61,590 nt of DNA from Variovorax sp. SG517 (GCF_013376045.1 NZ_JABMJG010000018.1:1-61590); one strand, 5' to 3'. Shown: positions 24,452 to 34,893, numbered from the stretch's first letter. Numbers and translations: made by a program. The notes: generated by a model from the letters alone, not told the origin.

Positions 24452-25225
24452 TCAGAGCCGGTAGTCGGGCTGGGTGCGCTCCAGCATGCGCAGGAACGCA
24501 GGCCATTCGCGCGTGCCGGGCGGCAGGATGTCGCCCGCGAATTCGGTGAACTGGCGCGCGGCCAGTTCGCTCACCTCGGGCTGCGGGTACACCAGCGATT
24601 CGCCGGGCGCCACGCCGCCCTGCGCGAGCAGTTGCACCTTGGCTGCCTTCTCGAAGTAGTACATGAGGATGAAAGCCTCGGGGATGGTGCGCCCCACGGT
24701 CAGGATGCCGTGGTTGCGAAGCACCAGCGTGTGGTGCGGGCCCAGGTCGCGCACCAGCCGCTCGCGCTCGCCGGTCTCCAGCGCCACGCCCTCGTAGTCG
24801 TGGAAGGCGGTGTGGCCCTGGTAGCGCATCGCGAACTGGCTCAGCGGCGCCAGCCCGTTGGGCATGGCGGCGATGGCGGTGCCGGCTTCCGAGTGCGTGT
24901 GCAGCACGCACAGCGCGTCGGGGCGCCCCGCGTGGATCGCGCTGTGGATCACGAAGCCGGCCCGGTTGACCTCGGCGTCGGTGTCGTCCACCTTGTTGCC
25001 GTCCAGGTCGATCTTCACCAGCGAAGAAGCCGTCACTTCCGAGAACAACAGCCCGTAGGGGTTGATGAGGAAGTGATGCTCCGGCCCCGGCACGCGCGCG
25101 GAGATGTGGTTGTAGATCAGGTCGTCCATGCCGAAGTGAGCCACCAGCCGGTAGCAGGCGGCGAGCTGCACGCGCAGCTCGGCTTCGGTCTCGGGGTACG
25201 CCGCGGGATTCGCTTTCGTCATCAT
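24452..25225 (-). CDS. Class II aldolase/adducin-family protein
   Basis: A 257-residue zinc-dependent aldolase-fold protein. Metal-binding histidines are in LHTHSEAG and later RNHGIL; YNHISARVPG and INPYGLLFSEVT are family motifs. Members cleave or decarboxylate hydroxy-keto acids and sugar phosphates. The tandem ATGATG start overlaps the permease stop. In the operon it may split a hydroxylated chain into smaller keto acids and aldehydes. Confidence 0.88.
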   Translation of the reverse strand: MMTKANPAAYPETEAELRVQLAACYRLVAHFGMDDLIYNHISARVPGPEHHFLINPYGLLFSEVTASSLVKIDLDGNKVDDTDAEVNRAGFVIHSAIHAGRPDALCVLHTHSEAGTAIAAMPNGLAPLSQFAMRYQGHTAFHDYEGVALETGERERLVRDLGPHHTLVLRNHGILTVGRTIPEAFILMYYFEKAAKVQLLAQGGVAPGESLVYPQPEVSELAARQFTEFAGDILPPGTREWPAFLRMLERTQPDYRL

Positions 25226-25980
25226 CGCCACCAGACCAGTTTTTGATCGATCCACACGAGCAGGCCGTAGAAGACCATGCTCGCCAGCGACGCCACCAGC
25301 ACCGCCGACCACACGCTCAGCAGGTCGACCTGCTGCGTCGATTCATAGATCATTCGCCCCAGCCCCGCATAGGCACCCAGCATCTCGCCGACGATCGCAA
25401 CGATCATGCTGCGCGGCACGCCGATGCGCAGGGCAGTGACCACCGAGGGCATGGCCACCGGCAGGCGCAGGCGCCAGACGATCTTCAGCTGCCCCGCACC
25501 GAAGCTGCGCATCAGGTTCACGGCCGCGAGGTCGGCCTGCTTCAGGCCGTGCAGCGCATTCACCAGCATCGTGAAGCCGACCGCCAGCGCCACCAGCGCG
25601 ATCTTCGAGGCGGCACCGAGGCCGAACCAGATCAGGAAGAGCGGCGCATAGGCGACCGTTGGCACCGCGTTCACCGCCACCGCCAGCGGCATCACGATGC
25701 GTTCGAGCGGCGGCGCCAGCAGCAGCACCACGGCCAGCAGCAGCCCGAGCAGGCCACCCAGCGCATAACCGCCGAGCGCCTCGCCCAGCGTGGCCAGCAG
25801 CGCGCCCGTCAGGCGACCGGTGTCCGTGAAGGCATGCTGCACGATCGTGCCCAGGCTGGGCAGCACGAAGGGCGGAATGCCGAAGAGCCATATCGCGCCC
25901 TCCCACACCGCCAGCAGCACGGCGATGCCCAGCAGCACCGGCGCTACAGGCGATGCCATCAGCTTTCGCTGCGCCACCAT
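25222..25980 (-). CDS. ABC transporter permease (NitT/TauT type)
   Basis: A 252-residue inner-membrane permease with about six hydrophobic segments and the EAA-type cytoplasmic loop (NLMRSFGAGQLKIVWRLRLP). The ATG at 25980 has a strong AAAGGAGG sequence five bases upstream, preferred over ATG 25959 although it makes a 22-base overlap with the first permease gene. With the other permease it forms the channel of an SsuC/TauC-like importer. Confidence 0.9.
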   Translation of the reverse strand: MVAQRKLMASPVAPVLLGIAVLLAVWEGAIWLFGIPPFVLPSLGTIVQHAFTDTGRLTGALLATLGEALGGYALGGLLGLLLAVVLLLAPPLERIVMPLAVAVNAVPTVAYAPLFLIWFGLGAASKIALVALAVGFTMLVNALHGLKQADLAAVNLMRSFGAGQLKIVWRLRLPVAMPSVVTALRIGVPRSMIVAIVGEMLGAYAGLGRMIYESTQQVDLLSVWSAVLVASLASMVFYGLLVWIDQKLVWWR

Positions 25981-26713
25981 ACGAGCCTCCTTTCCACGAA
26001 GGCGAGCAGCCCGTAGAGCAGCGCACCCATCAGCCCGCAGGCGAACATCACCACCCACAGGCGCACCACCAGGTCGGCGTTCATCGCCTCCATGAGCATC
26101 ACGCCCAGGCCCACGGTCTCGCCAAACCACTCGCCCACCACCGAGCCGATCAGGCTCAGCCCGATGGCCACGCGCAGCCCGACCATCACCTGCGGCAGCG
26201 CCGAAGGCACGGCCAGCTTGAAGAACATCACGAAACGGCCGGCACCGAAGCTCTTCATCAGCGCGATGCGTTGCGGGTCGCACGACTTCAACCCGCGCAG
26301 CGTGTTCACAGTCACCGGGAAGAAGGTCAGGAAGAAGGCGGTCATCACCTTGGCCAGCAGCGAGTTGCCGAACCAGATGACGATGAGCGCGCCGAAGGCC
26401 ACCACCGGCACCGTCTGCGACACCACGAACAGCGGGAACACCGAGCGCTCCATCCAGCGCGAATAGGTGAACACCGTGCCGCAGGCGCAGCCGAACAGCG
26501 CACCCATCGCGAAGCCGAGCACGGTCTCCAGCAGCGTGCGGCCGAAGCCGCGCGCGAGCTGGGGCCACACCGACCATGCGTCCTGCGCGATGGCGCTGAG
26601 CGCCGGCAGGTAGCGCGGCGACGGCGCGAAGGCATGCACGCAGACCTCCCACACCAGCGCCAGGCCGACGAAGGCCAGCGCGGGCGAGCGCACTGCGCGC
26701 TGCAGGAAATCGT

Positions 26714-26717
<4 letters not shown>
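25959..26717 (-). CDS. ABC transporter permease (NitT/TauT type)
   Basis: A 252-residue permease similar to its downstream neighbour, with about six membrane spans and the EAA loop ALMKSFGAGRFVMFFKLAVP. The start codon is GTG at 26717, overlapping the stop of the ATPase gene (GTGA). Two different permease genes indicate a heterodimeric channel. Confidence 0.9.
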
Positions 26718-27565
<848 letters not shown>

Positions 27566-27576
27566 GGCGCGGCGGC

Positions 27577-28584
27577 TCAGAACTTCTTGTCGGCCATGGG
27601 CACCTGGGTCCAGAAGCTGGGGTCGTAGGCCTTCGAGAGATCCGCCGGCGCCTTCAGCGCCTTGTAGCCCACGAGCTGGGTCTGCATCTTCTCGACGGTG
27701 GGCAGGTCGATGGCGAGGATGCCGTCGGTGGTGCCCTTGCCGGCCTTCACGAGCTTCTCGAACTCGTCGAGCATGGCTTCCTGGTGCGCACGGTTGAGGC
27801 TGGGGGCCGCGGCCATGACGATGTCGATGGCTTCCTTCTTGTTCTGCAGCGCGTACTTCCAGCCCTTGATGGTGGCCGTGAGGAAGGCTTGCACCTGCTG
27901 CGGCTTCTCGTTGCGGTACTTCTCGGACACGAGCACCGTGTCCTGCTGCACCACCACGCCGTAGTCGTCGGGCTTGATGAGCGTGAGCTTGTCGCCCAGG
28001 CCCTGCTCCTTCAGCGTGTTGAGCTCGTTGTAGTAGGTGGCCGCAGCTACGTCGAACTGCTTCTCGACGAAGGGCGCCATGGAGCCCGACTGGGGAACGA
28101 TGGTCAGGTCGCTCTGCTTCACGCCGGCCGAAGCGAGCATCGAGTACAGCGTGTACTGCGTGCCGGTGAACCAGGTCGCGACCTTCTTGCCGGCGAAATC
28201 CTTCACCTTGGTGATGCCGGAATCCTTGTAGGTCACGTAGGTGAAGGGCGTGTTCTGCACGGTCACGCCGATGCACACCAGCGGCAGGCCCTTCTCGCGG
28301 GCGAGCAGCACGGTCTCGGTGCCGCCGGCAAGGCCGAAGGTGTCGTTGCCCGAGGCGACCAGCGTCTCGACGTTCAGGTTGGGACCGCCTGGGTTGATCG
28401 TCAGGTCGAGCCCGGCCTGGTCATAGAAGCCCTTGGCCTTGGCCACGTAGAAACCGGCGAACTGCGCCTGCGCCAGCCATTTGAGGCGCAGCGAGACCTT
28501 CTCGGCGGCGGACGCGGGCATGCCCGCCAGAAGAGCCATCGACGTTGCGACGGCGGCCAGGATACGCAAGGACTTGAAAGACAT
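27577..28584 (-). CDS. NMT1/THI5-like substrate-binding protein
   Basis: A 335-residue periplasmic binding protein. The signal peptide (RILAAVATSMALLAGMPASA, cleaved near residue 26) precedes VSLRLKWLAQAQFAGFYVAK, the hallmark of the NMT1/THI5-like family that includes pyrimidine-, taurine- and nitrate-type receptors. GAGG stands before the ATG. It is the first gene of the 12-gene operon, and its ligand specificity sets what the pathway degrades. A pyrimidine-like or other nitrogen compound is plausible given the M20 enzyme, but unproven. Confidence 0.9.
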   Translation of the reverse strand: MSFKSLRILAAVATSMALLAGMPASAAEKVSLRLKWLAQAQFAGFYVAKAKGFYDQAGLDLTINPGGPNLNVETLVASGNDTFGLAGGTETVLLAREKGLPLVCIGVTVQNTPFTYVTYKDSGITKVKDFAGKKVATWFTGTQYTLYSMLASAGVKQSDLTIVPQSGSMAPFVEKQFDVAAATYYNELNTLKEQGLGDKLTLIKPDDYGVVVQQDTVLVSEKYRNEKPQQVQAFLTATIKGWKYALQNKKEAIDIVMAAAPSLNRAHQEAMLDEFEKLVKAGKGTTDGILAIDLPTVEKMQTQLVGYKALKAPADLSKAYDPSFWTQVPMADKKF

Positions 28585-28722
28585 TGGACGGCCTCGTGAA
28601 TACAAAAAACTCTTAAAGCAGTATCCATGCCATGTTGTTTTGGCCTGTTTTCCGGCGCCGGAAGCGTGAATTGGCCCAAAACATGCACCCGAGTGCAGCT
28701 TCTGCCCCACTTCGAGCCTTTC
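28585..28722. promoter_or_regulatory. Divergent control region with 14-bp palindrome
   Basis: The region between the importer operon and the divergent amidase holds a perfect palindrome with half-site TTCCGGC at 28650-28663. It is flanked by an imperfect inverted repeat (GTTTTGGCC near 28637 and GGCCCAAAAC near 28672). These symmetric elements are good candidates for regulator binding, for example by the GntR protein of the operon. No unambiguous -35/-10 pair stands out. Confidence 0.5.
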
Positions 28723-30165
28723 ATGAACCGAATCCATGCGCTGACCGATCTTTCCGCTCGCGAGGCTGCCGGGCTGATGTCGCGCGGCGAACTTCGAGCC
28801 GCCGACTACGCACAGGCGCTGCTGGAGCGCGCGGATGCCACCGCCCCCTACGGCGCCCTGCTCCACCTTGACCCCGAAGCCCTCCGCACCGCGGCCGCCG
28901 AACTCGACGCCGCCCCTCGCCCCTCGCCGGGAACGCTGCCTCTATATGGCGTGCCGCTCGCCTTCAAGGACAACATCGACGTCGCCGGCATGCCGACCAC
29001 GGCCGGCAGCCCGTGGATGGCGGACCACCGCCCACGCATCCACGCCGGCGTGACACAGCGGCTGCTTGACGCGGGCGCGCTGGTGCTCGGCAAGACGAAC
29101 CTGCACGAGTGGTCGCAGGGCGTCACCGGCCACAACCACGGCTTCGGGCCCTCGCGCAATCCGTTCGACGCCGCGCGCATCACCGGCGGCTCCAGCGGCG
29201 GCAACGCGGCGCTGCTGGGGCTGCGCGCCGCGCCGGCGGCCATCGGCACCGACACGGGCGGCTCGGTGCGCGTGCCGGCCGCGCTGTGCGGCCTGGTGGG
29301 CTTCCGGCCGACCACGCACCGCTGGCCCGACGACGGGCTGGTGCCGATCTCGCCCACCTTCGACACCGCCGGCGTCATGGCGCGCTGCGTCGACGATTGC
29401 GTGCTGGTCGACCACGCGGTGGCCGGCGGCCCGCTGCAAGTGAGCCCGACACCGCTCGCGGGCGTGCGCCTCGGCGTGCCGGAAGCCTATTTCTGGGAGG
29501 AGCTCGATCCGCCCGTGGCGCAACTGGCCCGCGAGCGCCTCGAGCTGCTGCGCGAGGCTGGAGCCGTTCTGGTGCCCTGCGATCTGGCCGAGGCCGGCGC
29601 GCTCTTCCGCGAAGCGTCGATGACGATCTCGCTGCACGAGATCCTGCCCGCGCTGGCCGCCTACTTCGCGCGGCACGATCGCCCCTTCGACGCACGCGCG
29701 CTCACCGGCGCGGTGGTCAGCCCCGACGTGCGGCCGCTTTTCGAACGCCTCTTCGGCGCCACGGCCATCGCGCCGGAGGCCTATGCGCACGCGCTGCACA
29801 CCCTGCGCCCGCGGATGCGGGCGGCATACCGCGACTGCTTCGCCCGGCACGAGCTCGCCGCCCTCGTCTTCCCGACCAGCCCGCTGACTGCCGCGCGCAT
29901 CGGCGAGGACGTGGAAGTGTCGCTGTGCGGCCGTTCGACCAGTGCGTTCGCGGCCTACATCCGCAACACGGGGCCGGCCGGCATGGCGGGCCTACCGGCG
30001 GTGAGCCTGCCGATGGGACTCGCCTTCGACGGCCTGCCCGCGGGGCTGGAAATCACCGGCGCGGAAGGCTCCGATCCGGCGCTGCTGGCACTGGCCCTCG
30101 GCATCGAAGCCGTGCTGCCGAAGGCGCCAATCGCCCTCGCCGTGGAAAAGTTGGCAAGCCGCTGA
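28723..30165 (+). CDS. Amidase-signature enzyme
   Basis: A 480-residue amidase with the Ser-cisSer-Lys triad: K82 in LAFKDNID, S157 in TGGSSGGNA and the nucleophile S181 in TDTGGSVRVPA. The family hydrolyses small amides, including indoleacetamide, malonamide and nicotinamide types. ATG 28723 was chosen because upstream in-frame codons lie in the divergent promoter region. It is transcribed away from the importer operon and may remove an amide nitrogen from the same substrate. Confidence 0.9.
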   Translation: MNRIHALTDLSAREAAGLMSRGELRAADYAQALLERADATAPYGALLHLDPEALRTAAAELDAAPRPSPGTLPLYGVPLAFKDNIDVAGMPTTAGSPWMADHRPRIHAGVTQRLLDAGALVLGKTNLHEWSQGVTGHNHGFGPSRNPFDAARITGGSSGGNAALLGLRAAPAAIGTDTGGSVRVPAALCGLVGFRPTTHRWPDDGLVPISPTFDTAGVMARCVDDCVLVDHAVAGGPLQVSPTPLAGVRLGVPEAYFWEELDPPVAQLARERLELLREAGAVLVPCDLAEAGALFREASMTISLHEILPALAAYFARHDRPFDARALTGAVVSPDVRPLFERLFGATAIAPEAYAHALHTLRPRMRAAYRDCFARHELAALVFPTSPLTAARIGEDVEVSLCGRSTSAFAAYIRNTGPAGMAGLPAVSLPMGLAFDGLPAGLEITGAEGSDPALLALALGIEAVLPKAPIALAVEKLASR

Positions 30166-30216
30166 AACCCTCGTCGCAAAAACACTACGCTCCTTCGCGC
30201 GACAGGCCTTCACGCC

Positions 30217-30552
30217 ATGGCACACGATCGGCGATGCTCAAGCATGCCGATTGCAAACTCACGTCCTCCGCCCTCGCGCTTCGGATGGCGCGTCGCCGCC
30301 CTCGCCTACACGGTGACGGGCGTCGTCTGCATCCTGGCTAGCGCGGTCGCGCCCGACAGCGACGTGAGCCTGCTCGTGGCCATCGCGGGTGGGCTGCCGT
30401 GGTCGCTGAGCCTGCTGACCCTCGGCCTCTCGCCCGGCGTGGCCGACACGGCGCTGCTGATGCTGGCTGCGAGCTGGTCGGCCAATGCCGCGCTGCTCTG
30501 GTGGCTGGCGCTGCGCCGGCCCAGCCGCCACGAGCCTTCTCACCCCGCCTAG
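30217..30552 (+). CDS. Small multi-pass membrane protein, unknown
   Basis: A product of 111 residues with three hydrophobic segments (about residues 25-44, 50-70 and 80-100), probably an inner-membrane protein of unknown role. ATG 30244 is an alternative start (MPIANSR). No ribosome binding site is convincing for either. It follows the amidase gene by 51 bases on the same strand. No family recognised. Confidence 0.55.
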   Translation: MAHDRRCSSMPIANSRPPPSRFGWRVAALAYTVTGVVCILASAVAPDSDVSLLVAIAGGLPWSLSLLTLGLSPGVADTALLMLAASWSANAALLWWLALRRPSRHEPSHPA

Positions 30553-30684
30553 CCACCCGGACTGGCATCTCCCAGGGAGCCCGAGAGCGATTCGGTGCGA
30601 TCATCTCGCCCCGAAATCCTGCGCGCCGAAATGCCGCGCGCGGGGCGCCCTCAACACGAAGACCGAGACAAAGGCTTTTCCCCG

Positions 30685-31842
30685 ATGCCCCAAGACCTGC
30701 AGCAAGTCAACGCGCCGCTGATCGGCGTTCCCGGTGGCCGCCATCTGCTCGACACCCCCGCACTGCTGATCGACCTGCCCGCGATGACGCGCAACATCGA
30801 ACGCATGGCCGCCTTCGCCAAGGCACGCGGCGTGAACCTGCGGCCGCACGTGAAGACGCACAAGTCGGTCGAGATCGCGCGGCGCCAGGTGGCGGCGGGC
30901 GCCATCGGCGTGAGCTGCGTGACGATGGGCGAGGCGGAGGTGATGGTCCAGGGCGGAATTCCGGGCGTGCTCATCACCTCGCCCGCGGTCACGCCGAGCA
31001 AGATCGCAAGACTCATCAAGCTGGCGCAGCGGGCGCGCCCGGGCGACGTGATGGTGGTGGTCGACAACCCGCAGAACCTGGCCGACCTGGCACGCGCCGC
31101 GAGCGAGCTCACGCACCCGCTCGACGTGCTGGTGGACTACGGCGCCGGCTACAACCGCACCGGCTGCGCCACGCAGGCGAAGGTGCTCGAGCTGGCCGCG
31201 CTGGTGGCTGCGGAGCCGCGCCTTCGGCTGCGCGGGCTGCAGTCGTATGCGGGCAACCTGCAGCACATCGTGGCGCGCGACGAGCGCAGCGCCGCGGCAG
31301 CCGGGCTGCGCGAGACCGTGGCGGGCATCGTGGCGGCCGCAAGGCGGCAGGGCCTGAACTTCGACATCGTGACGGGCGCGGGCACAGGCACGCACGACCT
31401 CGATTCGCAGGAGAACGCCTTCACCGAACTGCAGGCGGGCTCGTACGTGTTCATGGACGCCGAGTACTCGCGCGTGCTGGCAAACGGTGACCAGCCCTCG
31501 CCCTTCGAGACCTCGCTCTTCGTACAGACGGCGGTGGTCAGCACGAACGCGGCCGACTGGGTGACCGTGGACGGCGGCACCAAGTGCTTCTCCACCGACA
31601 GCGGCGTGCCGCTGGTGGCCAAGGGCGCGGACGCCGCGAGCCGCTACGCCTTCTTCGGCGACGAGCACGGCAAGCTGATGCCGCCTCCGGGCTCGCAGGC
31701 ACCGAAGCCGACGCTGGGTACCCGGGTGGAGTTCGTCACTCCGCACTGCGACCCGACAGTCAACCTGCACGACGCCTATCACGTGGTCGAGGGCGGCACG
31801 CTGGTCGCCATCTGGCCGGTGGACGCGCGCGGCAGGCGATAG
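30685..31842 (+). CDS. D-threonine aldolase/D-serine dehydratase-like PLP enzyme
   Basis: A 385-residue fold-type III PLP enzyme of the DSD1 family. The PLP lysine is K57 in RPHVKTHKS, and the C-terminal PHCDPTVNLHD supplies the His and Cys zinc ligands typical of D-serine dehydratase and D-threonine aldolase. These enzymes act on D-hydroxy amino acids, giving pyruvate and ammonia or glycine and an aldehyde. ATG 30685 fits the family N-terminus. It stands alone between the small membrane protein and the flavoprotein. Confidence 0.9.
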   Translation: MPQDLQQVNAPLIGVPGGRHLLDTPALLIDLPAMTRNIERMAAFAKARGVNLRPHVKTHKSVEIARRQVAAGAIGVSCVTMGEAEVMVQGGIPGVLITSPAVTPSKIARLIKLAQRARPGDVMVVVDNPQNLADLARAASELTHPLDVLVDYGAGYNRTGCATQAKVLELAALVAAEPRLRLRGLQSYAGNLQHIVARDERSAAAAGLRETVAGIVAAARRQGLNFDIVTGAGTGTHDLDSQENAFTELQAGSYVFMDAEYSRVLANGDQPSPFETSLFVQTAVVSTNAADWVTVDGGTKCFSTDSGVPLVAKGADAASRYAFFGDEHGKLMPPPGSQAPKPTLGTRVEFVTPHCDPTVNLHDAYHVVEGGTLVAIWPVDARGRR

Positions 31843-31963
31843 CAGAAGGGGCCGTCATAAGAAAACGCGAAAAGCGTATTTCACAAGCGCCGCACGGCGG
31901 GGGAAAGTCGGCAGCCTGTCCCTTTCTTCTTTCCGGGCGCCCTTCCGGGGCTGCCCCGCCTCC

Positions 31964-33217
31964 ATGGAATCCATCCAAGCAACGACGCGGCCCGCATCGC
32001 CGGCGCCCGGCGTGCAAGCTCCCTCCTCGCAGCAGCTTGCCGCCCGCTTCCGCCCTATCTTCCAGCGCATCGCAGAAGGTGCGGTGCAGCGCGAGAACGA
32101 TCGCGAGCTCGCCTACGAACCCGTCGCCTGGCTCAACGCCGAGCGCTTCGGCGCCCTGCGCGTGCCGCTCGAGCACGGCGGCCTGGGCGGATCGGTGGAG
32201 CAGCTCTACGACCTGCTCATCGAACTCGGCGAGGCCGACTCCAACCTGCCGCAGATCCTGCGCGCGCACTTCGGCTTCATCGAGCGGCTCTTCGCCGAGA
32301 TCGACCCCGCCCTGCATGGCCCGTGGATGCGCCTGGCGGCCGAGGGGGTGATCTTCGGCAACGCCACCACCGAGCTCGGCGAAGGCCCGCTCGGGGAACT
32401 GAAGACCACGCTGCGGCGCGACGGCGACGCCTGGCGGCTCGACGGCGACAAGTTCTACAGCACCGGCACGCTCTACGCCGACTGGATCTCGGTCTCGGCC
32501 CAGCGCCTGAACGACGACGGCAGCAGCGACCGCGTGATAGCGCTCGTGCCGGCCGAGGCGCAGGGCGTGGAGCGCGTGGACGACTGGCGCGGCCTCGGCC
32601 AGCGGCTGAGCGCATCGGGCACCACGCGCTTTCGCAACGTGCGCGTGAAGCCGGAGAACGTGCTGCTCTACGTGCGCGACCAGCCCACGCCGCTGACCGC
32701 ACATTTCCAGCTCATACACCTGGCCACGCTGGCGGGCATCGCGCGCGCCATCGTGCGCGACGCGGTGGCCTTCGTGCAGCCGCGCAAGCGCATCTACAGC
32801 CACGGCAGCGGCGACACGCCGCGCGAAGACCCGCTGGTGCAGCAGGTCGTCGGCCAACTCGCGAGCACGGCCTTCATCGCGGCCTCGACGGTGCAGGCGG
32901 TGGCGCGCGGCCTGGGCGAGGTCGACCGCTTCCTTCAGCGCGGCGAGGCCGCGCCCGAGAGCCTGCTGTTCGAAGTGGAGCTGAACACCGCCAAGGCGCA
33001 GGCCGGCATCGTCGATGCGGTGCTGCAGGCGGGCACGCGGCTTTTCGACATCGGCGGCGCCTCGGCGCTGCAGGAAGACCGCCGGCTCGACCGGCACTGG
33101 CGCAATGCGCGCACGCTCGCCTCGCACAACCCGACCATCTACAAGGGGCGCGTGGTGGGCGAATATCTGCTCAACGGGGTGAGGCCCACTTTCTACTGGG
33201 CGGTGGGAAGCGCTTGA
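31964..33217 (+). CDS. Acyl-CoA dehydrogenase-fold flavoprotein (DszC/SfnB-like)
   Basis: A 417-residue flavoprotein of the acyl-CoA dehydrogenase superfamily. Motifs include ALRVPLEHGGLGGS, GNATTELGEG and DGDKFYSTGTLYADWI. The absence of an obvious catalytic Glu context and the last two motifs point to the group D monooxygenases (DszC, SfnB) used in sulfur acquisition from sulfones and thiophenes. It would need reduced flavin from a partner reductase, which is not nearby. Dehydrogenase activity cannot be excluded. Confidence 0.82.
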   Translation: MESIQATTRPASPAPGVQAPSSQQLAARFRPIFQRIAEGAVQRENDRELAYEPVAWLNAERFGALRVPLEHGGLGGSVEQLYDLLIELGEADSNLPQILRAHFGFIERLFAEIDPALHGPWMRLAAEGVIFGNATTELGEGPLGELKTTLRRDGDAWRLDGDKFYSTGTLYADWISVSAQRLNDDGSSDRVIALVPAEAQGVERVDDWRGLGQRLSASGTTRFRNVRVKPENVLLYVRDQPTPLTAHFQLIHLATLAGIARAIVRDAVAFVQPRKRIYSHGSGDTPREDPLVQQVVGQLASTAFIAASTVQAVARGLGEVDRFLQRGEAAPESLLFEVELNTAKAQAGIVDAVLQAGTRLFDIGGASALQEDRRLDRHWRNARTLASHNPTIYKGRVVGEYLLNGVRPTFYWAVGSA

Positions 33218-33265
33218 AGGGCTGAGACGGCGGCAGTTGCGGCGCAGGCGATCAACGCGGCACCG

Positions 33266-33580
33266 TCAGACGCGCGGAAGCGCCGCCAGGAAGGTGGACA
33301 CGACGATCGCCGCGGCCCGGTCGAGCTGCAGGATGTCCGCCACGTCGAAGGCGTGCGGCGCGGTGCGTCCACTCGAACCGAGTGGCTTGCGGATCTCGAC
33401 AAGGACTTCGGCCGCCAGTTCGCGGTCGCTGCGCGGCCGGCCGTCGGGGTGCATCACCCATTCATCGACTTGATCGAATGGAATGCTGCGGAAGACTCCC
33501 ACTATGGGGACGTACTTGTAGCGATCCTCGCCCACCAGGATGGGCACGCTGAGGTTACAGAAAAACGTGGTCGTCGACAT
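33266..33580 (-). CDS. Hypothetical protein
   Basis: A 104-residue protein without a recognised family. It looks globular and mixed alpha/beta (STTTFFCNLSVPILVGEDRY, SIPFDQVDEWVMHPDGR, then a C-terminal helix AAAIVVSTFLAAL). It converges on the flavoprotein gene. The stretch upstream of its start is unusually AT-rich. Confidence 0.55.
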   Translation of the reverse strand: MSTTTFFCNLSVPILVGEDRYKYVPIVGVFRSIPFDQVDEWVMHPDGRPRSDRELAAEVLVEIRKPLGSSGRTAPHAFDVADILQLDRAAAIVVSTFLAALPRV

Positions 33581-33935
33581 GCAGGATCGCCGTCGCTAGG
33601 CAAAGCCTTAAATTGTTAATGAGTGCGCTGTCTGGAGCCATCCTCCGCAGGAGTTGTCAGAGGAAGAGACGTGACCTTCTGCACACAAATTGCCTCCATC
33701 CTCATCGATTCTCGCGTCAAAACAACCACTTTATTCTTACATAAAGATACACCAAAGGGAATTTCTAATGTTTTCGGCTGTTGCGGCGCGAATTGAAGGG
33801 CCAGCCGAACGAAAGACGCAGGTGTAAACACGCCTGCGGTGAGACGGGGGATGCGAGGGTGCGCGAGAACGGTGCCCGCGGACACGGGAGTTACCCGGCC
33901 GCCCTGTTCGCTCGGCGGCGCGGATTGGTCCTAAT
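33581..33935. other. AT-rich intergenic island
   Basis: About 390 bases separate two leftward genes. Positions 33600-33780 are clearly AT-richer than surroundings (runs such as TTAAATTGTTAATG and ACTTTATTCTTACATAAAG), with several promoter-like hexamers. No reading frame of quality is present on either strand. It contains the promoter of the 104-residue gene and may hold a small RNA. Confidence 0.4.
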
Positions 33936-33950
33936 CGGCCCTTCGGGCCG
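33936..33950 (-). terminator. Hairpin after the enoyl-CoA hydratase gene
   Basis: CGGCCC and GGGCCG pair around a three-base loop, 24 bases past the stop of the leftward enoyl-CoA hydratase gene. The GC stem suits a terminator, although the following bases are only weakly T-rich on that strand. Confidence 0.4.
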
Positions 33951-33973
33951 GCTGCCGGAGGGGCCTGGAGAAA

Positions 33974-34804
33974 TCAGGCCGGCGCGCTGAAGCGCGGCGC
34001 GCGCCGTTCGATGTTGGCCTTCACGGCCTCGGTCTGGTTGGGGCTGCCGATCAGCGCCTTCTGCTCCACCGATTCGGCCAGCAGCAGTTCGGCCGCGCTC
34101 TGCGAGAGCGATGCGTTCAGCAGCCGCTTGCCCGCGCGGATCGCGTCGGGGCTCTTGCCGGCGATCTCGTGCGCCATCTGCAGCGCCTCGGCCAGCGGGT
34201 CGGCGCTGACGCGGGTGGCGAAGCCCAGGCGCAGCGCCTCTTCGCCCGAGAAGATGCGCCCGGTGAAGGTGAGTTCGCGCACCACGTCGCTGCGAGCGAG
34301 TTCGCGCATCAGCACCATGCCGGCCATGTCGGGCACCAGGCCCCACTTGATCTCCATCACCGACAGCTTGGTGTCGGGCGCGACGATGCGGATGTCCGCC
34401 CCCAGCGCCACCTGCAGGCCGCCACCGAAGGCCACGCCGTGCACCGCGGCGATGACGGGCACCGGCACCTCGCGCCAGACCATCGCCACCTGCTGGGCGG
34501 CGTTCGCGATGCCGTGGGTGCGCACCACCAGGTCGGCCCCTGCGGCGCCCTCGCCCAGCACGTCGGCGCCAGCGCCCTGCTGCTGCATGCGTTCGAACGA
34601 AGCTATGTCGAGCCCCGCGCAGAAGGCCTTGCCGCGGCCCGAGATCACCACCGCGCGCACCGCCTTGTCGCCGCGCAGGGCCTCGCCGGCCTCGATGAGC
34701 GCATCGAACATCGCCGGGTCGAGCGCGTTCATCTTGTCGGCGCGGGCGAGTTGCAGTTCCACGACGCCGTCGGCGTGGCGGGTCCGTTCGATGCGGTCGG
34801 TCAT
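33974..34804 (-). CDS. Enoyl-CoA hydratase/isomerase (crotonase family)
   Basis: A 276-residue crotonase-fold protein. The oxyanion-hole segments are GKAFCAGLDIASFE (about 57-70) and VHGVAFGGGLQVALGADI (about 121-138). The catalytic region VMEIKWGLVPDMAG has no Glu in the position of classical hydratases, so it may be an isomerase, a dehalogenase-like or another crotonase. It is a single gene on the minus strand, divergent from the PhoX gene. Confidence 0.88.
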   Translation of the reverse strand: MTDRIERTRHADGVVELQLARADKMNALDPAMFDALIEAGEALRGDKAVRAVVISGRGKAFCAGLDIASFERMQQQGAGADVLGEGAAGADLVVRTHGIANAAQQVAMVWREVPVPVIAAVHGVAFGGGLQVALGADIRIVAPDTKLSVMEIKWGLVPDMAGMVLMRELARSDVVRELTFTGRIFSGEEALRLGFATRVSADPLAEALQMAHEIAGKSPDAIRAGKRLLNASLSQSAAELLLAESVEQKALIGSPNQTEAVKANIERRAPRFSAPA

Positions 34805-34893
34805 TCGATGTCTCCTGGGCGGTTGCCGCGCCAGTATCGCCGGGCCCGGGCTCAGGCGATGATGGCGGCTGTCGCCTACACAACACCAAAGCC

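Noticed and set aside
33616..33885. Leftward 89-residue reading frame in the AT-rich island
   Set aside because: No ribosome binding site, no recognised motif and the composition of translated non-coding DNA.
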